45,652 nt of DNA from Bacteroidales bacterium (GCA_017557535.1 JAFYYM010000024.1:1-45652), one strand, 5' to 3'. Counted from the first letter of the stretch, positions 24,796 to 32,561 are shown. Notes: generated by a model from the sequence alone, not told the origin. Numbers and translations are program-made.

Positions 24796-24811
24796 ATATC
24801 GCAAGCGATAT
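24796..24811. promoter_or_regulatory. Operator-like palindrome 2 (perfect)
   Basis: ATATCGCAAGCGATAT is a perfect inverted repeat: 7-bp arms ATATCGC/GCGATAT around AA. Size and symmetry suit a MarR/OhrR dimer. It occupies the -33 region of the minus-strand promoter at 24775-24782. Confidence 0.65.
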
Positions 24812-24835
24812 TTTAAGAATTTTTTACGAAAATGA

Positions 24836-25543
24836 TTAAATCAGGGACAAAGCCACGTCCATCATATTCGTGAAAGTGTTCTGACGTTGCTCGGAAGTGG
24901 TCGCCTCGCCGGTAATGAGATGGTCTGAGATAGTGAAGAGCGCGAGAGCCTTGTTCCCGGAGCGTGCAGCGTTCATATACAAAGCCGCAGCTTCCATCTC
25001 GACAGCCAGCACGCCCATTTTCACCCATTTCTCCGTTTGCGGATTCTCGTGATAGAAGATGTCGGAGGATAACACGTTGCCGACTTTGTAACTGTAACCA
25101 AGTTCCTTGCATGTGTTCACCGCCTTGACCAAAAGATCGTAATCGGCGATTGGACAGAATGTCCCGGGAAGTCCGAATTGAGAGCCGTAGTTGGAGTCCG
25201 TGCAAGCGCCCATGGCAATCACGAGGTCACCTATGTGGAGATCCTTGTGATAGGCTCCTGACGATCCTATGCGGATAATAGTCTTGGCGCCGTAGAAATT
25301 GTAGAGCTCATAAGTGTATATTCCTATAGAAGGAATGCCCATTCCATGGCCCATAACGCTCACTGGACGGCCTTTGTATGTGCCTGTGAAGCCCAGCATT
25401 CCCCGGACACTGTTGAACTGGACAGGATTCTCCAGATAATGCTCGGCCATGAATTTCACTCTTAGCGGATCTCCCGCCATGATGACGGTCTCGGCGATTT
25501 CGCCAGCTTTAGCGCCGATGTGTGGAGTAGGAGTATTGCTCAT
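24836..25543 (-). CDS. deoD: Purine-nucleoside phosphorylase DeoD
   Basis: 235 residues from ATG 25543 (a TTG two codons upstream is unlikely). Starts [28 protein letters not shown], the usual DeoD entry with the phosphate-site Gly and Arg. [30 protein letters not shown] holds the conserved His and Met loop; [13 protein letters not shown] the phosphate Ser; [11 protein letters not shown] the ribose-binding Met-Glu pair; TISDHL the catalytic Asp. Cleaves purine (deoxy)nucleosides to base and pentose 1-phosphate in salvage. It lies upstream of the peroxide operon on the same strand but is separated by that operon's own promoter. Confidence 0.95.
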   Translation of the reverse strand: MSNTPTPHIGAKAGEIAETVIMAGDPLRVKFMAEHYLENPVQFNSVRGMLGFTGTYKGRPVSVMGHGMGIPSIGIYTYELYNFYGAKTIIRIGSSGAYHKDLHIGDLVIAMGACTDSNYGSQFGLPGTFCPIADYDLLVKAVNTCKELGYSYKVGNVLSSDIFYHENPQTEKWVKMGVLAVEMEAAALYMNAARSGNKALALFTISDHLITGEATTSEQRQNTFTNMMDVALSLI

Positions 25544-25607
25544 ATTCAAAGGTGTTTTTTTACATGTGGTTTTCGCGAATATACCTTTTTCTTCGGTTAA
25601 TTCCGCT

Positions 25608-25615
25608 TATATTTG
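25608..25615 (+). promoter_or_regulatory. -7 promoter box for small lipoprotein
   Basis: TATATTTG, exact TAnnTTTG match, 20 bp before the ATG at 25636; it excludes the longer in-frame start at 25552. Confidence 0.55.
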
Positions 25616-25635
25616 TATGTTACTTTAGTGATAAT

Positions 25636-26166
25636 ATGCGTAAAACCAGTTGTTTATTCGCCATTTCGATGTTATTGGCACTTGTGGCCGCCTCAGGCTC
25701 CTGCGGACACAGGGCCCCGAGGGTGGAGGGGAATTATGTTTATGAGCATGGATGGAACTACGACATTAGTGAGGGTCATATTGATGTGCATGAGACCGGG
25801 ACCATGGATTTCTTCCAAGACGGGACAGCGCTTGACTCCGCAAGGCAAGTCTATTCAGTGACCCTGAGTGATGGCGGCAAGGTTAAATGGGTGTTTAATT
25901 ATATCAGTCCCAGCCGGTGGAGGGTTGAAGGAGAGGACTTTTATTTCGCCGGAGAAGAGGATAGTTTCAGGATGGAACTGATTGAGACATTCACTGAGGG
26001 CAGCGATGAACAGGCGGAATTGGCTGCGAGGATCATCAAGAGCGTCAGTGGGGGAATCGGGCGGGAGACTAAGTTCCATTTGGCTGAGCTTAGCCGCGAT
26101 GAGTTGGTTTGGAGTTACACCTATCCTGACGGTCACACCGACACATGGGAGTTTAGAAGGCGCTGA
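25636..26166 (+). CDS. Small lipoprotein of unknown function
   Basis: 176 residues from ATG 25636. MRKTSCLFAISMLLALVAASGSC is a lipoprotein signal with lipobox ASGSC. The mature part alternates short strands rich in aromatic and acidic residues (VEGNYVYEHGWNYD, TMDFFQDGTALDS, VKWVFNYISPSRWRVEGEDFYFAG, LVWSYTYPDGHTDTWEF), the look of a small beta-barrel or lipocalin-like fold, ending in an aromatic strand. I do not recognise a named family. It stands alone between deoD (divergent) and the GlsB-type gene, with its own promoter. Confidence 0.8.
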   Translation: MRKTSCLFAISMLLALVAASGSCGHRAPRVEGNYVYEHGWNYDISEGHIDVHETGTMDFFQDGTALDSARQVYSVTLSDGGKVKWVFNYISPSRWRVEGEDFYFAGEEDSFRMELIETFTEGSDEQAELAARIIKSVSGGIGRETKFHLAELSRDELVWSYTYPDGHTDTWEFRRR

Positions 26167-26190
26167 TGTGAACAGGAATGTTTTTTTTAT

Positions 26191-26198
26191 TATCTTTG
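26191..26198 (+). promoter_or_regulatory. -7 promoter box for GlsB-type gene
   Basis: TATCTTTG, exact TAnnTTTG match, 25 bp before the ATG at 26223 and after a run of eight T. Confidence 0.6.
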
Positions 26199-26222
26199 TA
26201 TTAACGACTTAATTATAACACA

Positions 26223-26480
26223 ATGAACATCATTCTTACTTTGCTTTTCGGAGCCATCGCAGGCTGGCTGGCCGGTTTCTTTGTGATTAAAGACAAGGGT
26301 GGCCTCATTTGGAACATCATCATCGGCCTTCTCGGCGGCGTAGTCGGCGGCTGGCTTCTCGGTCTCATTGGTGCGGGCGGTTCTTTCTGGTCACAGTGGT
26401 ATGGCCAGATCGTTAGCGCTGTCATTGGCGCCGTGGTCCTTCTATGGGTTTGGAACTTGATCAAGAAAGCGATCAAGTAA
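26223..26480 (+). CDS. GlsB/YeaQ/YmgE family stress-response membrane protein
   Basis: 85 residues, three membrane segments. LTLLFGAIAGWLAGFFVI, WNIIIGLLGGVVGGWLLGLIG and WYGQIVSAVIGAVVLLWVW show the 'G.i.GwlA', 'GliGg.vGgwl' and 'A..GAvilL.i' pattern of the transglycosylase-associated (GlsB) family. Such small inner-membrane proteins are induced by general stress in many bacteria; the biochemical role is unknown. It has its own promoter and a strong terminator hairpin at 26511-26548. Confidence 0.93.
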   Translation: MNIILTLLFGAIAGWLAGFFVIKDKGGLIWNIIIGLLGGVVGGWLLGLIGAGGSFWSQWYGQIVSAVIGAVVLLWVWNLIKKAIK

Positions 26481-26507
26481 CACGGGCATCAGTGCCCAAA
26501 GCAGGTT

Positions 26508-27137
26508 TTAAGGTCTCGGGCGCTCAATGAGCGGCTTGAGACCTTTTTCGAATATGTCCCTCGCCATGATCCTGTAATGGGGATTGTATGCTTCAGAGAA
26601 AGCCTTGCTGTGGTGCATTATGAGATCGCCTTTCTCCAGGTATGAATCAATGGTTTCCAGGTCTTTCTCAGCATCAGGGATGTTCGGGAAATCTTTGCGG
26701 ATGACTTTCTCGAGGTCTTTCCATTTTGCCACCCACTGTTCCTCTGTCGAACGATGCCCCTCGTTGGCGCTGCGGATAAAAGCATCCAGGAAGGTCTCCT
26801 CGTCAATTAGTCCGTCCAGAACGACGGATAAATCAACCCTGACGTAATTGCCTTTGTCACCGACAGGGTAATACATGATCTTCGGAGCCTCGTATCTGGC
26901 GCTGTCCAAGTCTTCTTGGAATGTGCGCAACTCGCGCTTCAAATAGTCTTTGGCAGACTGCGGATTGGGAATAAGATGGCCCGGACCAAGGTTATCTTGA
27001 CAGAAACTCTTGTAGATGTCTTGCACGCGTGTTTCAGGATAGTCCCGCAACTGACGCTCGATAGCTGCCTTCTTTGGCGATCGCTGGCAACAGGTAAGAA
27101 TGATGATAGAGAGAAGGAGGATGTATGATTTCCGCAT
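26508..27137 (-). CDS. Lipoprotein of unknown function
   Basis: 209 residues from ATG 27137; a GTG two codons upstream is less likely. MRKSYILLLSIIILTC is a lipoprotein signal with lipobox ILTC. The mature part is helical and charged, with a conserved-looking VQDIYKSFCQDNLGPGHLIPN segment early and SYLEKGDLIMHHSKAFSEAYNPHYRIM near the end (His-rich). I do not recognise a named family. A near-consensus -7 box (TAACTTTA on the minus strand, 27159-27166) lies upstream. The last codons overlap the terminator of the convergent GlsB-type gene. Confidence 0.8.
   Translation of the reverse strand: MRKSYILLLSIIILTCCQRSPKKAAIERQLRDYPETRVQDIYKSFCQDNLGPGHLIPNPQSAKDYLKRELRTFQEDLDSARYEAPKIMYYPVGDKGNYVRVDLSVVLDGLIDEETFLDAFIRSANEGHRSTEEQWVAKWKDLEKVIRKDFPNIPDAEKDLETIDSYLEKGDLIMHHSKAFSEAYNPHYRIMARDIFEKGLKPLIERPRP
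26511..26548 (+). terminator. Rho-independent terminator of the GlsB-type gene
   Basis: AGGTCTC (26511-26517) pairs with GAGACCT (26538-26544), with an inner GCTC/GAGC stem at the loop, followed by TTTT. It reads best on the plus strand, 31 bp after the GlsB-type stop, and lies inside the 3' end of the convergent lipoprotein gene. Confidence 0.7.
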
Positions 27138-27158
27138 AACCACCGTTTTTTATCGTGG

Positions 27159-27166
27159 TAAAGTTA
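27159..27166 (-). promoter_or_regulatory. Near-consensus -7 box for lipoprotein at 26508-27137
   Basis: Minus-strand TAACTTTA, one mismatch from TAnnTTTG, 22 bp before the ATG. Confidence 0.4.
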
Positions 27167-27229
27167 TATAATTATCCCAACTATTTACCGTTTAATCATA
27201 TTTATTGAAGAACCTTGAGACGCATTCAG

Positions 27230-27237
27230 TAACTTCG
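27230..27237 (+). promoter_or_regulatory. Possible promoter of the sigma/anti-sigma/serpin operon
   Basis: TAACTTCG is one mismatch from TAnnTTTG, 18 bp before the sigma gene ATG. A GAACC at about 27210, 18-20 bp before CTTCGCG, could instead be an ECF -35 element, which would allow self-control by the encoded sigma factor. Confidence 0.35.
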
Positions 27238-27254
27238 CGTGTTTATGTGTCAGA

Positions 27255-27821
27255 ATGATGAAGCTTGTTCATCTGGATGAGCAGATGCTGGCCAAATCCT
27301 GCTCTGAGGGAAATAAGGCGGCAGAGGAAGAACTGTATAGAAGATATGCGGTTAAGGTGTATGCGCTCTGCCGGCGATATCTCGGGAACGATGATGACGC
27401 GAAGGATTTGATGCTGGAGACTATTATCCAGGCGCTTGACAAGATAGGCTCATTTAAATATACCAGGGAGGGTTCCTTGTACGGCTGGATTCGTAGGATC
27501 GCGATAAACAAAGCGCTCAACCAGATTAAGAGGCATCGCTGGAGAATGATTCCGTTGGACCTGTGGGCACATGATACTATTCCGGAACCAACTGAGGATG
27601 AGGTGATAGCGATCCCGAATGCGAAAATCCGCGATTGGATATCCGAGCTTCCTGAATTGAGAAGGACAGTTTTCAATCTGCATTGCATTGATGGGTACTC
27701 TCATAAGGAAATATCACAGATGCTGGGAATAACAGAGACAGGATCGACCAGTTTATTGGCTAAGGCTAGAAAAACGCTCAAAGAGAAGATCAGACAATAT
27801 TTGAAGGAACAAGACAAATGA
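27255..27821 (+). CDS. ECF-type RNA polymerase sigma factor
   Basis: 188 residues. Region 2: AAEEELYRRYAVKVYALCRRYLGNDDDAKDLMLETIIQAL with GWIRRIAINKALNQIKRHR as 2.3-2.4. Region 4: LPELRRTVFNLHCIDGYSHKEISQMLGITETGSTSLLAKARKTLKEKI, a clear helix-turn-helix. No region 1.1 or 3, hence group 4 (ECF). It overlaps the next gene by 4 bp (ATGA), and that gene encodes a membrane anti-sigma factor, so this sigma should be held inactive at the envelope until a signal arrives. Two consecutive ATG codons (27255, 27258) are possible starts. Confidence 0.93.
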   Translation: MMKLVHLDEQMLAKSCSEGNKAAEEELYRRYAVKVYALCRRYLGNDDDAKDLMLETIIQALDKIGSFKYTREGSLYGWIRRIAINKALNQIKRHRWRMIPLDLWAHDTIPEPTEDEVIAIPNAKIRDWISELPELRRTVFNLHCIDGYSHKEISQMLGITETGSTSLLAKARKTLKEKIRQYLKEQDK

Positions 27822-28975
27822 GAAAGTGGGAAGACATAATCAAGGACAAGATGGAAGAGGTTGGAGACGATCTCCCGGAAGGTGTCTTTGAAGAGTTCCG
27901 TGACCGCCGGAATGGCGCGGCGCCAGTCGCCGCTCCAAGGCGTTCCCCGCTGGTTTGGGCATTGGTTCCAGCAGTCGCGGCGGGACTGGCCGCGGTTATA
28001 TTCCTTCACGAGCCAGTCGATAATGACGATGGCGTCCAGATAGTTCAGAAACCAACGCCACCAGTAGCTGTAGTCATAGAGAAGGAGGAAACGACAGAAC
28101 AGTCGCCTTACGCTTCGCTTATGGCCAAATCTGTTGTGCCTAAGGCGATTCAGTTGCCCTCGGAGCGTCCACAAGCGGTGGCCAAAGAAGGAATTGAAGA
28201 AGATGAGGAAATTGAGGAAGTAGCGGCTGTCGATCAAACCGTATCCGGGGAAGAGGTGAAGGAAGATTATATGCGACCATTTATTCATGAAACAACTCCT
28301 TCGGGAACCGTCAAGGTCAAAACCGCTCCAGTAGCCGGCATCATTGCCGGCGGGGGACTGATCGCGGCCCTGGCGTCACCACTTATCGGAGTGAGGAGCG
28401 ATTATGATAATATCATTTATAATCAAAACGACACTTATGAATCCGATAGCCAAGGGCCTGGTCATGTGGATAATCCTGAAAAACCCATTGATGTGTTGAC
28501 AGGAGAGGCTGGACACAGATTCCCCGTGAAAGTGGGCCTGTCAATGAGGATCCCTGTATCCAAGAGATGGAATCTGACCACAGGTGTGGATTATTCAGTG
28601 TATTCATCACAATTCACATATTCTTTGTCAGGGAAGAAGACTCAAATCGCTCAATATGTGGGGGTTCCTGTCCGATTGGACTGGACATTCGCCTCCACGC
28701 AGTGGTTTGAGGCATATATTGGAGGCGGAATAGAGGGTGATTGGTGCGTTGGCGCCACATTAGCCGGGGAAAAGATTAAAAAGGACGGCCTGACTTTCTC
28801 TTTGATAGGGGCCGGTGGCTTGCAGCTTAATGTCTCTCGGCAGTTTGGACTGTATGTGGAGCCTCAGCTTAGCTGGTCAATGCCATCAAAGGCTAGGGTT
28901 CTTGAAACATACAGGAGTGAGAATCCCATCGCGTTCCTGGCAACGGGAGGCATCAGGTTCAGTTTCGGCAGATAA
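27818..28975 (+). CDS. Dual membrane-spanning anti-sigma factor (Dma-like) with C-terminal outer-membrane barrel
   Basis: 385 residues. An acidic N-terminal cytoplasmic segment (about 1-42, KWEDIIKDKMEEVGDDLPEGVFEEF) suits sigma binding. A membrane helix follows (about 44-63, PLVWALVPAVAAGLAAVIFL), then a long disordered periplasmic linker rich in Glu, Pro and Val (about 64-170), a second hydrophobic stretch (about 172-190), and a C-terminal beta-barrel (about 235-385) with strands such as VKVGLSMRIPV, WNLTTGVDYSVY, FGLYVEPQLSWS and a final GGIRFSFGR. This layout matches the dual-membrane anti-sigma factors described in Bacteroides, which link the outer membrane to a cytoplasmic ECF sigma factor. 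The serpin starts 18 bp after it. Confidence 0.82.
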   Translation: MRKWEDIIKDKMEEVGDDLPEGVFEEFRDRRNGAAPVAAPRRSPLVWALVPAVAAGLAAVIFLHEPVDNDDGVQIVQKPTPPVAVVIEKEETTEQSPYASLMAKSVVPKAIQLPSERPQAVAKEGIEEDEEIEEVAAVDQTVSGEEVKEDYMRPFIHETTPSGTVKVKTAPVAGIIAGGGLIAALASPLIGVRSDYDNIIYNQNDTYESDSQGPGHVDNPEKPIDVLTGEAGHRFPVKVGLSMRIPVSKRWNLTTGVDYSVYSSQFTYSLSGKKTQIAQYVGVPVRLDWTFASTQWFEAYIGGGIEGDWCVGATLAGEKIKKDGLTFSLIGAGGLQLNVSRQFGLYVEPQLSWSMPSKARVLETYRSENPIAFLATGGIRFSFGR

Positions 28976-28993
28976 TACCAAGTAATATTGATT

Positions 28994-30232
28994 ATGAGAC
29001 ACTTCTATTTTGTTTCCGCTATCTCGGTTATTCTCTTGGCCGCAGTTGCATGTGAGAAAAATGTGGACGATATAGTTGATCCAGCGGACAATCCCTTGAA
29101 GAAACTCGAACTGACCACCAGGTCGGCTGACTTTGCCCGCCGGGGTAACGAATTCGCTTTCGCTTTCTTGGACAAGGTGAATAAAGGGTCTGATAAGGAT
29201 TTTATCGTCTCGCCTTTGAGCATGCAGTTCTTGCTTGGAATGATCCTGGATGGGGCTAAAGGTCAGACCGCGGACGAGATTTGTGAAGTTCTGGGCTATG
29301 GCGCCGGGGAGGTCGGCGCGGTCAACGAATACTGCCAGTCCATGCTTGAGCAGCTTCCTGAATTGGATAAGGCGACTAAGCTATCCATCGCGAATGCGGT
29401 TATGGTCAACAAAAACTATTCGCTGCTTGACAGCTATAAATCAACTGTCTCGAAATATTTTGACGCTGAGGTCTCCAACTTGGACTTCTCGAATAACAAG
29501 GCGGCAACTTCCGCGATCAACACGTGGTGCTCCAACCACACGAATGGTCTTATTCCTGAGGTTATCAAAACTGTGAGCCCAAGTGCGTTGGCATATCTGC
29601 TTAACGCGGTGTATTTCAAAAGCCAGTGGAAGAATAAATTCCCTAAGGAGAACACTTCCAACGCTACTTTCACCGCCGATGACGGCTCAACGAGGACGGT
29701 TAAGATGATGCGGACGGGGAAACATTTATTGTATCAGGACGACGATATTCTCCGAGCCGTCCGCCTCCCGTTTGGAAACGAGGCATATTCAATGATTGTG
29801 ATTCTTCCCGCTGAAGGCAAGACGCTTTCCGATGTCACTGAGAACCTGGACGGCGAGTCATGGGCCAAGTTCAGGTCAAGCATGGTCTCTTGCGACGTGG
29901 ATTTGTGGCTCCCGAAATTTGAGACCAAGTTCCATATCGGCCTCAATGGAATACTCTCAGCCATGGGAATGCCGACGGCTTTTAATTCCATGATCGCTGA
30001 CTTCTCAGCGATGTCGAAGGAAGATGTATGCCTTAGTTCCGTCCAGCAAGATGCCGTCATCAAGGTCGATGAGGATGGAGCTGAGGCGGCGGCTGTGTCA
30101 ATGGCCGCATTTACTACCGCCGCCCTACCTGGGCAGCATATCGCTTTCCATGCTGACAAGCCATTCCTTTATCTCATCACTGAGTCCAGCACCGGAGCGA
30201 TTCTCTTTGCCGGGAAATATGCGGGGAAATGA
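28994..30232 (+). CDS. Serpin-family protease inhibitor lipoprotein
   Basis: 412 residues from ATG 28994 (an upstream TTG at 28988 is less likely). MRHFYFVSAISVILLAAVAC is a lipoprotein signal. The serpin fold is complete: NEFAFAFLDKV, DFIVSPLSMQFLLGMILDGAKGQTADEI, LSIANAVMV, LAYLLNAVYFKSQWKNKF, MIVILPAEG and the C-terminal HADKPFLYLITESSTGAILFAGKY. The reactive-centre hinge reads DEDGAEAAAVS, with Gly362 as P15 and small residues at P14-P9, as inhibitory serpins need. Counting from P15 puts the scissile bond at Ala376-Ala377 in FTTAALP, an elastase-type site. It lies directly after the sigma/anti-sigma pair and converges with amrS. Confidence 0.92.
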   Translation: MRHFYFVSAISVILLAAVACEKNVDDIVDPADNPLKKLELTTRSADFARRGNEFAFAFLDKVNKGSDKDFIVSPLSMQFLLGMILDGAKGQTADEICEVLGYGAGEVGAVNEYCQSMLEQLPELDKATKLSIANAVMVNKNYSLLDSYKSTVSKYFDAEVSNLDFSNNKAATSAINTWCSNHTNGLIPEVIKTVSPSALAYLLNAVYFKSQWKNKFPKENTSNATFTADDGSTRTVKMMRTGKHLLYQDDDILRAVRLPFGNEAYSMIVILPAEGKTLSDVTENLDGESWAKFRSSMVSCDVDLWLPKFETKFHIGLNGILSAMGMPTAFNSMIADFSAMSKEDVCLSSVQQDAVIKVDEDGAEAAAVSMAAFTTAALPGQHIAFHADKPFLYLITESSTGAILFAGKYAGK

Positions 30233-30236
30233 GATG

Positions 30237-31100
30237 TCAGATATTTCCAAGGTAGACAGTCTTGATTCCGAGAGATAGGGCAACGTCCCTTGCAATGGTG
30301 AGGGCTGCCTTGGGAGTAGGGGAGACATCTGTCATCTTGTATCTCGGGAAAAACCGGCTGAAATGTAGCGGCACTTCCTGAAGTCCGTTGGAAACCATCC
30401 ATCTACATAGCTTGCCAACCTGCTCCGCCGAGTCATTCAAACCGGTGACGAGCAGGTTGGTTATCTCTACATGTATGCCGGCTTCTCTCATGGCGAGAAT
30501 GTTGTCAAGCACTGGGGAGAGCGTCGCGCCGCAATACTTGCGGTAAAATGTGTCATCCATGGCCTTTATGTCAACATTCGCCGCATCAATGAAAGGAAGT
30601 ATCTCACTCAGAGGCTCTTTCTCGACATATCCCGCTGAGACCAGTATATTCTTCAATCCTTTCTCATGAGCGCGGGAGGCTATATCGTACATATATTCCC
30701 ACCAGGTAAAAGGCTCGGTGTAGGTGAAAGCGATGGATGGAAGCCCTTTCTTGAGGCAGATGGACACAATCTCCTCGGCTGATAGTGAACCGCTTTCCAC
30801 ATCTTCTGGGGCGGACTGTGAAATGTCACTGTTCTGACACCACCTGCAGGAAAGGTTGCATCCTGTGCAACTTAGTGATAAACAATAGGTTCCTGGCATG
30901 AAGCGGTTCAGGGGCTTCTTTTCGACCGGGTCGATGGCGATAGCGCACGGCTTACCGTATGACAAAGCGTACAACTTGCCGCCACGGCATTCACGGCTCC
31001 GGCATATTCCTCTTTTCCCTTCCTTGATCAGACAGTGGTGGGGGCACAGCAGGCACCGCACTCCATCCTCGGTCGCTTTATAGAATCTGGCCTCAGTCAT
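30237..31100 (-). CDS. amrS: AmmeMemoRadiSam system radical SAM enzyme AmrS (short C-terminus)
   Basis: 287 residues. The N-terminus has a Cys cluster (VRCLLCPHHCLIKEGKRGICRSRE) typical of AmrS; CTGCNLSCRWCQN holds the CX3CX2C iron-sulfur motif (Cys81, 85, 88); AFTYTEPFTWWEYM and ILVSAGYVEKEPL are family segments; DIKAMDDTFYRKYCG the late barrel strand; TNLLVTGLNDS and LHFSRFFPRYKM close the barrel. It ends at TVYLGNI, whereas longer family members continue with about 40-50 residues containing further Cys; here the stop comes 4 bp from the convergent serpin stop. It overlaps the Memo-AMMECR1 gene by 8 bp. The biochemical role is unknown. Confidence 0.92.
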   Translation of the reverse strand: MTEARFYKATEDGVRCLLCPHHCLIKEGKRGICRSRECRGGKLYALSYGKPCAIAIDPVEKKPLNRFMPGTYCLSLSCTGCNLSCRWCQNSDISQSAPEDVESGSLSAEEIVSICLKKGLPSIAFTYTEPFTWWEYMYDIASRAHEKGLKNILVSAGYVEKEPLSEILPFIDAANVDIKAMDDTFYRKYCGATLSPVLDNILAMREAGIHVEITNLLVTGLNDSAEQVGKLCRWMVSNGLQEVPLHFSRFFPRYKMTDVSPTPKAALTIARDVALSLGIKTVYLGNI

Positions 31101-32523
31101 ATTCTTTCACGACCTCGGTCTGGTAAGTGTAAAGCTCGGCGTCCTTCCAGCCGTAATAGCCTATTCCAGCCTTGTCCCTTGCGCAATGTCCCAAGAATTC
31201 TTCAGTGTTCCAGCCTGTCTCCTCAGCGACTTGTGGCAGGAAAGTGCCATGATTATATCCCTTAATCATGTAGATTCCGTCCCTTCCCAGCTTGAACTCA
31301 TCAATTGACTGGATCTTCTTCAGAGGTGATAAAACAGAAACCTCTATCTCGATTTTGAGAGCTTCTTTCTTGGATAATTCCGGGAAACGAGGGTCGGAGA
31401 AGGCGGCGCTCCTTGCCATCTCCCTGATCGTTGAATGAAGACTCGACGGGGAGGTGAACCGACCGATGCAGCCACGCAGATGACCGTCGAGATAGAGAGT
31501 GACAAACACTCCGTAACCCTTTTCTTTCAATATCCCGACAGGGGAGTCGTCCCCTTTGAATTCCAGACCCAGGTAAGAATATATCGATGAGCGGGCGGTG
31601 GCGATCATTCTCTCCTTCTCTTCTTTCGTGAAGTGGAACAAATGTCCGGATGGTGTTATCACGATCGAATTGTATCCGACGACCCTATCCTTGTCACCAT
31701 ATGGAGAGTCTCCTGAGTTACGGTACATCACATGATCCGCCGTGAAGCTATCCCGACCCTCCGTGTCCATCATCGCGAGCAGAACAGCTATCGCGCAGGC
31801 CCCGCAAGCGGCGGTGCCCTGTCCCGGATAGCCCATCTTATCAATTCTCCTGATAGCTTGCAGGAACTCCACTAAACCTCCGCTGGTTATTGTCTCCGCC
31901 ATATCCAGATCTGATGCCTTGGCGTCATCATATGATGGATAGTGGGAGAAATCAGAGCTGATAATGAATAAGTTATCTTCGTTGAAAAAAGGTTGCAACA
32001 CCTTGGCGATGTCTTGGATGACGCTTAGACGTTCAGTTCCGATCACAATCGGGACTATTGGCGGGACATCCGTGAAAATCATCTGGAGGAATGGTAATTG
32101 GACTTCAAGGCAATGCTCGTCGTCATGTGCCGCTTTACTCCAGAAAGTAAAAACACCATTCCCATCGCTGATAAGTTTCTTACCGAGGGAAACATCCACT
32201 GGAACCAAGCCTAAGGGAGTCTCTGCGAAGGAGTATTGTGTGTCCACGCTTGCGCCTGCGAATCCGGCCCTATGGCTGGGACCGAGCAGGAATATCCTTT
32301 TATATGCATGCCTGCGGGGAATTCTATTATATGCCGAAGCGGCGACTTCTCCGCTGAACACATAGCCGGCATGCGGTACGATTATGGCGCGTGGGGGCGT
32401 TAAGGAATCGTTACCGGAAGGATGCAGCCATCCTCCCAGCATGGATTTGATTTCCTTGGCTGACGATGGGTAGAAAGAACCGGCTACCGCCGGCTTTCTG
32501 GTTTTCTGAATATCTCCGGACAT
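31093..32523 (-). CDS. AmmeMemoRadiSam system fused Memo (AmrB) - AMMECR1 (AmrA) protein
   Basis: 476 residues, two domains. Residues about 8-285 are Memo-like: RKPAVAGSFYPSSAKEI, IIVPHAGYVFSGEVAASAY (His51), LLGPSHRAGF (His84) and TAACGACAIAVLLAMM (Cys) give the His/His/Cys metal site known from Memo. Residues about 300-476 are AMMECR1: GYGVFVTLYLDGHLRGCIGRF with the invariant LRGCIG, SAAFSDPRFPEL, IEIEVSVLSPL and GTFLPQVAEETGWNTEEFLGHCARDKAG. Both halves are fused here, and the amrS gene overlaps the end by 8 bp. The set is conserved across anaerobes and archaea without a defined pathway; recent work ties Memo to iron binding. Confidence 0.93.
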   Translation of the reverse strand: MSGDIQKTRKPAVAGSFYPSSAKEIKSMLGGWLHPSGNDSLTPPRAIIVPHAGYVFSGEVAASAYNRIPRRHAYKRIFLLGPSHRAGFAGASVDTQYSFAETPLGLVPVDVSLGKKLISDGNGVFTFWSKAAHDDEHCLEVQLPFLQMIFTDVPPIVPIVIGTERLSVIQDIAKVLQPFFNEDNLFIISSDFSHYPSYDDAKASDLDMAETITSGGLVEFLQAIRRIDKMGYPGQGTAACGACAIAVLLAMMDTEGRDSFTADHVMYRNSGDSPYGDKDRVVGYNSIVITPSGHLFHFTKEEKERMIATARSSIYSYLGLEFKGDDSPVGILKEKGYGVFVTLYLDGHLRGCIGRFTSPSSLHSTIREMARSAAFSDPRFPELSKKEALKIEIEVSVLSPLKKIQSIDEFKLGRDGIYMIKGYNHGTFLPQVAEETGWNTEEFLGHCARDKAGIGYYGWKDAELYTYQTEVVKEYD

Positions 32524-32561
32524 GTGGGTGATTCTCTCTCGCGAATATATTAAAAAATGGT

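Noticed and set aside
30213-30248. 8-bp inverted repeat GGAAATAT/ATATTTCC spanning the serpin and amrS stop codons
   Set aside because: Repeats of this size with a 20-bp spacer are expected many times by chance in 45 kb, and there is no T-tract.
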